Assembly (NCBI GenBank): GCA_024349245.1 | Contig: JALDNG010000089.1 | Span: 769,001-833,000, forward strand | DNA: 64,000 nt | Source of the DNA: Neodontobutis hainanensis | Taxonomy: Eukaryota; Chordata; Actinopteri; Gobiiformes; Odontobutidae | Reading direction: 5' to 3' | Shown here: positions 56,520 to 64,000 of the stretch, in pieces | Position numbering within the stretch: position 1 is the stretch's first letter | How the letters are laid out: each line of letters starts with the position of its first letter | Translations under genes and position numbers: made by a program | Notes under the pieces: model-generated | The model's input: the letters and a program-made list of their open reading frames with translations, nothing else | What the model was told of the DNA's origin: nothing | Database searches by the model: none

Positions 56520-59114
56520 TTAATTGCCGTCTGCAAAATTAAACCGAGAAAGTGTATATTCAGCTATGGACGTGTTTTTACAGCAACAGCACAAAAACAA
56601 AAAACACAAACAGAGAAAATAACAGGGATATATAATGTCTTCGATCACATGACGTTGAAGTCAGGGCTAAGGGTTTAGGCTCAGCTCTAAACTTCAATTT
56701 GTTGAAATGCATTAGTTTTCTTATACTTTTTAAATGAAAGAGAAACAGGAGGTCTGTCTGCTGCTGGAGGAGAGTGGCACTGAGACAGAGGAACTTTATC
56801 TTGATCTGGTTCTGTATTTAATGACATTTCAGTTTTATTAGCGATGGTTATAATTGATTTTATTTGCAGAAACAGTTGTCGGAACAACCCTGAAAATGGG
56901 GCAAAATGTAGAAATTAAATTGTATTCAAGAGTCTGCCTCGACAGTGGTCTTACTTTGGCTTAAGTGAAGTATGTTGAGTTTACACCGACTTTTATTATT
57001 CCTTCTATCAAAGACTAACTCCAAACCCATCTGTCACTCAGTGACGTCAAGCCCCTGTCTTTTTTGTCATTTCTTGAATAATTCTGTGTTAAAGTAGACT
57101 TTGGCCTCACATTCTTCCGGTCACTGATTTCTGACTATGGTTTAATGAACAATCTCTGGTTCCTCTGGAGAATATGAGTGAGTCTCAGTACTGCCCAGTA
57201 TTAGAAAAAAGACGAGTGGAGGCGCTTAAAGGTAAGACACAGGTTTATAATAATTCAACTGGAATGTGATCAAACTTTTTATTATTTGTATAAAACATGT
57301 TTGACAAAATGAGGATATGCTGAACTGAAGACTCATGCGTTAGACCATGTGACCCCGAGTCTCATGTCAAAAAACACATTTCAATATTAGCATTAATCTT
57401 CGTCACCTGCCGCAGGCTTTCGGTCTCAGTTGTGGTCACTCAGAGTCATGCCCATGCGCTTCCTCATCCTCCCGAATATGTTCAGAATAATATCCTGTAC
57501 TTTGAGAAGGCACACTGTGTCTGAGCTCATCTACAAATATGTTTGTTTCATGGAAACTGAATAATTATTGAATATATAAGAGCTGTGTTACTTTTTATTG
57601 AAGCTGCTTCTGTTCGACAGGTCTCCTCTAATGTCTCTGTTCACCTCCGATCGCGTTTATTGGGAACAGCTGATTGATTTTCCTGGAAGTATTCAGTTAT
57701 TGGTCTGTATTTATCCCAAAACCTTTGTCATAAATTATAAATAAAACCAGCTTCAGGATGACTTCATTTACTTTTCATGACTCGACAAAAACCAAAGCAA
57801 AAGTTCAAGATTATTTAGAGAAACAACAGCCCTCAGCTTCATCTGAGGCTTTAACCACAGACTAATAACAAACAATCGGCACATGTTCTTGTCAAAGGTA
57901 CACTCAGCACAATTTAAACACAACAATGGTGCATTTAGCAGAAATACAATTTTCAAACATCAAAAGGAAAGCTTCACAAGGAAACTGCAGCTGTCATTGG
58001 TTTTCTGAAGCTCACACTGTCACCCAACAAGTGTCAAAACATGAAAAAATATCCTTTTTTAGTAAAATATAAAAATGCTAAAAGTTATGTATATAAAAAA
58101 ATCGGAACTTCTGTGTCAGAAAATTTTAAAAAGGTAAAAATTACATAAAGAATGACGCTTTATGACCACTTTTGGATTCCATTTCAATACTTTTTGTGCA
58201 TTTCATTAATAAGATTTAAAAGAGAAATAAAAAAGAAAATAAAAATGATTCAAAAATAGAACTTTTATATTTTATTAAATTATAAAGTTACACAAAAAAA
58301 ACGAACAGAATAAAACCAAAACTAAATCAGGACTAAATCTTAAAATAAACATGATGTATTTTATTCTGACTATTTTACTGTCCCTAAACCTTCACTTTTC
58401 GGTGAATTAGGTCTGAATCCCTTTTTCACAACCATATCTTCTCGATACAAGATGCAAAGTGACACAAAATGGCTGCCAGAGTAAATCCATCTCAAATCCA
58501 CAGAGACTCACAATTGACCTCCTTTTTCTTCAAAGACATGTACTTTCTTTACAAATATTACATAAAAGCAGGTCCAGTAGGAACAACAGAGAAGCTCCAC
58601 CAGAGACCGAGACGACCCACTTCTGCCACTATCCACGTCAGAAAGACACAACATCGACCTGGACTGTTCCAAATCGAACCCTGAAACCTGAGCAAGACCG
58701 CTTTTACTCAGGGACAAAGACGAGTCTGGTTTTACAGAAAAACGCTGAATCCTCTGAGAATATTGTCCACTTTATGACAGTTCCACAGAAGACTGTTCTG
58801 TTCGAGGAAATTAATTAAAAAGAGATTAAAATCATGAACAGATGATAATAGCTGTTTAATGGGCGATAAGGTTACTTTATTTAGTATCAAAGGTCAAGGA
58901 GAAAAAAAATTACTTCTGCATATGATTACTGACAAACCAAGGAACGGCTCCCCCTACTGTTGGATAATCAGTCCCAAAAGGATTGCTTGAACGTTTGGTG
59001 ATTTCTGATTTTTGTATAATTCACAAACAACACAGTTCTTTGTGTTGAAAAAACACACGGACTTTGCTCAAGGACTTACTTTATAACATTCAGCAGCTGT
59101 TCCTCTAAACTCAC
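56520..59114. other. Intergenic DNA right of the satellite
   Basis: AT-rich. It contains one possible first exon (57174-57231, listed separately) and no known element that I can name. Confidence 0.45.
57174..57231 (+). CDS. Possible short first coding exon of an unknown gene
   Basis: ATG in a fair context (GAGAATATGA) opens MSESQYCPVLEKRRVEALK and runs into a strong donor, AAAG|GTAAGAC. I do not recognise the peptide and found no matching second exon in the remaining 6.8 kb. It may be chance. Confidence 0.2.
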
Positions 59115-59380
59115 AGTGTCTCTGAGGTCAGAGGTCAGGGTTTGAGGTCAGTGTCCAAGGTCAGGGGTCAGTGTCATAGTTCAGTGTCTGAGATCAGAGG
59201 TCACTGTCTGAGGTTAGTGTCTGAGGTCAGAGGTCATTGTCAGAGATTAGAGGTCACTGTCTGAGGTTTGTGTCCTAAATCAAAGGTCAGTGTCTGAGGT
59301 CAGAGGTCAGTGTCTGAAATCAGTGTCCGAGGTCAGAGGTCAGTGTCTGAGGTCATTGTCTGAAGTCAGTGTTTATGTTT
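59115..59380. repeat. GAGGTCAGAGGTCAGTGTCT minisatellite
   Basis: Units of roughly 10-20 bp built from GAGGTCA and GTGTCT, about 15 copies with variation. Confidence 0.92.
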
Positions 59381-59497
59381 TGCCTCAGCTGCAGGACATA
59401 GAAGTGCGTTTAAGACGTAGCTCCAAAAAAAGACTCCACGAACCATCAGCTTCAACACTCGGAGACGGTCTACACTCTGGACCTTTCTCCAGACTGG

Positions 59498-59895
59498 TTT
59501 AGACCTGGTTTAGACGTGGTTTAGACCTGGTTTAGTCCTGGTTTAGACGTGGTTTAGTCCTGGTTTAGTCCTGGTTTAGACCTGGTTTAGACCTTGTTTA
59601 GTCCTGTATTAGACGTGGTTTAAACCTGGTTTAGACTTGGTTGATACCTGGTTTAGTCCTTGTTTAGACTTGGTTTAGACCCGGGTTAGTCCTGGTTTAG
59701 ACCAGGTTTAGTTCTGGTTAAGTGCTGGTTTAGACTTGGTTTAGACCTGGGTTAGTCCTAGATTAGACCTGGTTTAGACCTGTTTTAGTCCAGGTTTAGT
59801 CCTGGTTTAGAACTGATTAAGACCTGGTTTAGACCTCTTCAGTCCGGGGCCTGGTTCAGTCCTGGTTTAGACCTGGATTGGTCCTGGTTTGTAAC
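59498..59895. repeat. 11-bp satellite array (CTGGTTTAGAC), block 1
   Basis: About 35 units of CTGGTTTAGAC / CTGGTTTAGTC in tandem, in 11-bp register for long stretches. Confidence 0.96.
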
Positions 59896-60721
59896 AGTTA
59901 TCAAGTCCTGGTGTTTTATGTAAAAACAAGTTTCAGTTTAAACGTTTGCAGCTAAAGCCTGGGTCCAGTTTATGGCCAAACAAACCTCTGTCACTCCCCA
60001 AAGTCGGGTCATGTGACTCTGGAGGAGTTACCTGCATCTCAGGTGAGATCTCTATGTACGACCTGCTGCAGAGGCGCTCAGGTGGAACTCAGGTCCAGCT
60101 CATGTCTGATGCAGGTCTAAACCAGGTCTATACCAGGTCCCGGACTGAGGCTTGGTCTTAAGGTAAGACTCACCTGGATTAAACTTAGATCTAAAGTGTT
60201 AGTGCTTTTACTGAGCATTTACAGAATAAAAGGAGAAGAGAAATCTGTTGGAAAAAAATGGAACAGATCTGTGGAGAATTGAAAATCGACAACTAACTAA
60301 TTGCAATGAAATTGTCGGACGGTAAATATTGTCGTGTGTTGCTCTGAGGATGCTCTGGGCCGGTGTTAAACACATTAAACTCAGATGAAGTGAGTCATAA
60401 TATTTCATTGTTTCTGTAAATGTTATAAATGGCACAGATTTAAAGTTGTATTAACGCTGCATTGGTCCTAAAGACATTTGGATCCAATAAAAACATTTTC
60501 CAGATTTTTTTTTCAGTTTGTGGACAGGAAAGTGTTTAATTATTGAGCGATAATTCTTTGCTGCAGCATTAATCCCAGAGGTGTCTTTGTGGAAATGGAG
60601 CTTAACGTTTTTGTTATGGTTTAGTCCCGGATCATTGTGTCCTGCTCTGAATGCTTTCTCACATTACACTTCGATTATTCTTCATCTGAGACTCACTTTT
60701 CACCAAAACCAAACAAGTCCA
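59896..60721. other. Spacer between the two 11-bp arrays
   Basis: Includes a more GC-rich patch at 59960-60120 that also contains a few 11-bp units (ACCAGGTCTATACCAGGTC). No gene could be supported. Confidence 0.45.
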
Positions 60722-61015
60722 AGTTTAACCCTGGTTTAATCCTGATTTAGACCTGTTTTAGTCTTGCTTTAGACCTGTTTCAACCTTGTTTAGACCTGGT
60801 TTAGTCCTGGTCTAGTCCTGGTTTAGACCTGGTTTAGTCCTGGTTTAGACCTGGATTAGATATGGGTTAGGGCTGGTTTTGACCTGGTTTAAACCTTGTT
60901 TAGTCCGGGTTTAGACCTGGTTTAGTCCTGGTTTAGACCTGGTTTAGACCTGGTTTAGACCTGGTTTAGTCCTGGTTTAGACCTGGTTTAATCCTGGTCT
61001 AGTCGGAAGGGGTTA
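60722..61015. repeat. 11-bp satellite array (CTGGTTTAGAC), block 2
   Basis: About 26 units of the same 11-bp repeat in the same orientation as block 1. Confidence 0.96.
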
Positions 61016-61539
61016 AGTCCGCGTTCAGCTGAGGGACATTAACGCTGTTGAAGCAGAACTGGTCTTGGTTCAGTTGTTTTTAAAACCATTAACCTTCAGA
61101 TTGATCTGGAAAGTGCTGCAGAAACACGAGACTCAGAAAACACTGAATGAGTTTCAACAGGAGTAGAGTTAGTAATATCTCACATTAAAAATTCAAAGTG
61201 GAGTGTTAAACAGACTGTCGGTCCAGCTTCAACAAGTCTCACAGTTTTTATTGAAAGAAGAGGCTTTTAAACAACCTCGATGTGTGTCTCAGAACAGGGC
61301 TGTGTACTTCAGCCACAGAGACAATTCACTCTGTTATTAAACATTTACATTAAGCTGAAATCCATGTAGCGGCTGTTAAAGTCAGGCCCTGATGATAATT
61401 TGCCAAAGTCGCGGTGTTTGGACAAAGAGCATGACACATCTCCAAATTCTGGAGGAACTGTGAAAGACCTTAACGTCATTGAGTCTTTATTCTCAGGGAT
61501 TATGAGAACGTTCAGTCATATTAGAATAAAAACGAGGAT
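61016..61539. other. Unassigned sequence
   Basis: No repeat or coding match recognised. The moderately GC-rich stretch 61360-61450 could be a conserved non-coding element, but this cannot be tested here. Confidence 0.35.
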
Positions 61540-62545
61540 TGTAAAGTTGCCCGGCATGGTCCTGTTTCTCCAGGAGCTGGAGGGTTCATGGGAGTTTTCC
61601 CAACCAGCCGACGTGTGCTTTGTGAATCTGGAGCCATTCAACAGCATCTTGTGGGGGCTATTCTGGGATTATGGTGTCTGTGGCCCTTTGCTAAAGGCTG
61701 TTCGGTCCATGTAAGACCGGAGCAGGAGCTTGGATCTTTGCAGTAAGTCAGACCTGTTCCCAATGTACGTTGGACTCCGGCAGGACTGCCCTTGTCACTG
61801 GTCCTGTTTATTATCTTTATGGAGAGGATTTCTATGCGCAGCCAGAGGTCGGAGGAAGTCTGGTTTGGGGACCACAGCATCTCGTCTCAAGCCAGGACCT
61901 TCAATGTTCACTGGGGCGGTTTGCAGCCGAGTGTGAAGCGGCTGGGATGAGGCTCAGCACCTCCAAGTCTGAGACCATGGTTCTCAGCTGGAAAAGGGTG
62001 GCTTGTCCCCTTCAGGTTGGTGGAGAGCTCCTGCTTCAGGTGAAGAAGTTCAAGTATCTTGAGATGTTCACGAGTGAGGGAAGGAAGGAGCGTGAGATTG
62101 AAAGACAGGTGCAGCCTCTGCAGTGATGCGGTCGATATACCGGTCTGTCGTGGTGAAGAAGGAGCTGAGCTGCAAGGCACGTAGGAAGGTAGGAACATTG
62201 ATCTACATTCCTACTCTCACCTATGGTCATGAGCTTTGGGTCATGAGCGAAAGAACAAGATCCTGGATACAGGCATTGAAATTTGTTTTCTTCGCATGGT
62301 GGCTGGGTTCTCCCTTAGAGACAGGGTGAGGAGCTCGGTCACTCAGGAGGAGCTCTGAGTAGAGACGCTGCTCCTCCAAATGGGGAAGAGCCAGCTGAGG
62401 CTTGGGCATCTGTTGCAGATGCCTCCTGGATGTGTCCCTGGGGAGATGTTCCGGGCATGTCCAACTGGGAGGAGACCCGGTAATCTAAGATCTAAGACAC
62501 GCTAGAGCAATCCAGCCCCGGATAAGTGGAAGAAAATGGATGGAC
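61540..62545 (+). mobile_element. APE-type LINE fragment (family N), RT to 3' end
   Basis: In shifting frames the plus strand reads LEGSWEFSQPADVCFVNLEP, RFAAECEAAGMRLSTSKSET, VLSWKRVACPLQVGGELLLQ, VKKFKYLEMFTSEG and further RT C-terminal sequence. It ends CCCCGGATAAGTGGAAGAAA then ATGGATGGA, the 3' end. The catalytic ADD block is deleted around 61875-61885 (compare 8935-8960). It is the longest family N copy here and is inactive. Confidence 0.82.
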
Positions 62546-64000
62546 GTTTCAAGGAAAAGTTCTAGATTTTTTAGATTTTGGTCAAAATAACAATTATCAG
62601 CCAAAATATTCACTTTATATTTCTGTATGCTATTTTTTTAGATCACAATTTTTTAGATTCTGCTAATATTTTTTATTTACACAGATAACCCAAGTTTAAA
62701 ATGTATGAATAATTTAATTTAATTATTTTATTTTATTTACATTTAATCATTTAGCAGACTCTTTTGTCCAAAGCGACTTACAAGTAAAGAAAACAATGGA
62801 AGCAATTTTAACAACACAAGGAACAAAAAGCATAAGTGCACCAAATTCTGTACCTGATTTATGGAGATTTGGCAGATTATGGACTTACAAGCAAATAATT
62901 AAAAATATTGCTTTACTGCTTATTTTATTTAATCAGAGAAATACAGACAGAATAATACAATTTTGTAAAGGGTCTGAAAAAAGGTCACATGTTAAAAATG
63001 TTCAATCATCTTTATAAAGAAGAAATAGATTTAAAAATATTTTTTTTCCTGCTGTTGTCCTGACTTTGTTCTAAACTTAGCTTCTGTCGTTGGCTGAGGC
63101 TCTAATGGACTCTGTAAATATCTGTGGTTGGTTCGTGTCTCGAGGCTCTTACAGACCATTACACGCTCATTTAACTCAGTGACACCGTGTTTCCTCGACC
63201 TCCACTGAACACAACGTGCTGCAGACGAGGCCCGAGGGCAGCGGTGGCGCTAATGACCTCCACCAGCGCTGCACAAGCTCCTGGCCTTAGTCCATAAACC
63301 AGGACCCAAATCTGCTCATGTGGGATTTTCCTGACCTTTAGTTCCTGACCTTTAGACCAAAGTCACACTCAAACAGGCTACTTGCTGAAACATAAGTGGA
63401 CAATTTCAGCTTTCCACTAATCCAGGAGAAATCGAACCCTTTTAACATGGCTCAAGATGGAAATTAGTGCCACCTTGTCGAACAAATGAGGAAAACAATT
63501 ACTGATAATGTAAAAATTGGCCGTTTAAGTTTGTCTCTAAAAAGGGATTACACCCAAATCTGACTGTGATAAACAGTTCCAGCTTTAAACAAGTGGGTAA
63601 AGTTCCAGAAGAAAACAGAAAAAGAATTCACAATATAGAGCTATACTTTTAAATCAAATGGAGTTTGTAGCAGGCAAAAGAAAGCGCTTTATAAGTTTAT
63701 ACACAAGACATTTGCGGAGGACCCTGTATGGGACCATATTTTCTTCAGTGTACTGGCCTAAGAACATTACAAAGCCTTTCTCATTGTCCGTGTGGGTCTC
63801 TAACACCGACAGCTGATCCTGGTGGAGCATGTTTCTGCTAAAGATTCTACTTCACTTTTCTGATGGTTGCGGTCGTTTGTGATGTGAGGCAGTCTGTTGT
63901 AAACGTCGAAGCCCTAAAACGAAAAACACTTTACGCCAAACAACAGTAATTTCTCGTCATTTAAAAGATTCCTCTGGACATTTCCAAACGGACGCTCGGG
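62546..64000. other. Right-hand edge of window, no gene recognised
   Basis: Contains the dispersed repeat at 62745-62785 and a GC-richer patch at 63180-63300. No exon could be supported on either strand. Confidence 0.45.
62745..62785 (+). repeat. Dispersed TTTAGC(A/T)GAC..CCAAAGC repeat, copy 2
   Basis: TCATTTAGCAGACTCTTTTG then TCCAAAGCGACTTACAA; matches 26330-26385. Confidence 0.6.

Noticed and set aside
51743..56542. Long minus-strand open frames with WSGLVCGLVW repeats
   Set aside because: They follow from the AGACC/ACAGACC satellite, which lacks stop codons on the minus strand in several frames. The peptide only mirrors the DNA repeat, with no splice or start context.
59946..60161. Possible exon around MYDLLQRRSGGTQVQLMSDAG
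   Set aside because: The frame is bounded by 11-bp repeat units and has no convincing splice pair or recognised homology.
1..64000. CRISPR array, prokaryotic operon, rRNA or intact tRNA genes
   Set aside because: The DNA is vertebrate nuclear. Tandem repeats lack regular unique spacers, and the only tRNA-like sequences are SINE heads.

Overview
The window looks like nuclear DNA of a bony fish, probably a percomorph teleost. It has spliced vertebrate genes with GT-AG introns, teleost-type Tc1/mariner, hAT, L2/Maui and R2/R4-like elements, tRNA-derived SINEs, and very many minisatellites. All gene models below were built by reading exons from the sequence and checking splice sites and reading phase. 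Family names come from recalled vertebrate proteins, not from a database search.

Genes, left to right: (1) the last six coding exons of a kinesin, kif20b-like, + strand, 1514-8162; (2) tvp23b-like Golgi membrane protein, - strand, 13984-10624, six exons, 196 aa; (3) trim16-like, - strand, 25085-17216, eight exons, 608 aa, with B-boxes, coiled coil and PRY-SPRY but no RING; (4) fads6-like desaturase, - strand, 31453-29538, six exons, 378 aa, with all three histidine boxes; (5) ush1g (SANS)-like scaffold, - strand, 38543-35013, five exons, 496 aa, with ankyrin repeats, SAM domain and a C-terminal PDZ ligand. In all five models every exon junction keeps phase and I see no internal stops. TVP23/TRIM16 and FADS6/USH1G are, from memory, also neighbours on human chromosome 17, which supports the identities.

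Mobile DNA: the kif20b intron 1909-6768 holds a stack of a Tc1 fragment, an L2 LINE, a hAT BED fragment, an R2/R4-like LINE lacking its nuclease core, and a second Tc1 remnant. Other copies lie in the tvp23b and trim16 introns and between genes. One Tc1 relic (27240-29445) is split by about 1.1 kb of other repeat DNA.

From about 38.7 kb to the end I find no convincing gene. This half is dominated by tandem repeats: a 19-bp minisatellite (48174-48940), a 4.75-kb satellite of AGACC/ACAGACC units with higher-order structure and extreme strand asymmetry (51768-56519), a GAGGTCAGTGTCT minisatellite (59115-59380), and long arrays of an 11-bp unit related to CTGGTTTAGAC (59498-59895, 60722-61015). 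The same 11-bp unit also appears as short arrays inside introns of kif20b, trim16, fads6 and ush1g, often next to splice sites. A 21-bp family appears in opposite orientations at 37.0 and 45.0 kb. A direct duplication (37140-37690 and 41340-41790) flanks the first exon of ush1g. I did not find a novel multi-gene system; the most unusual material is this repeat landscape.
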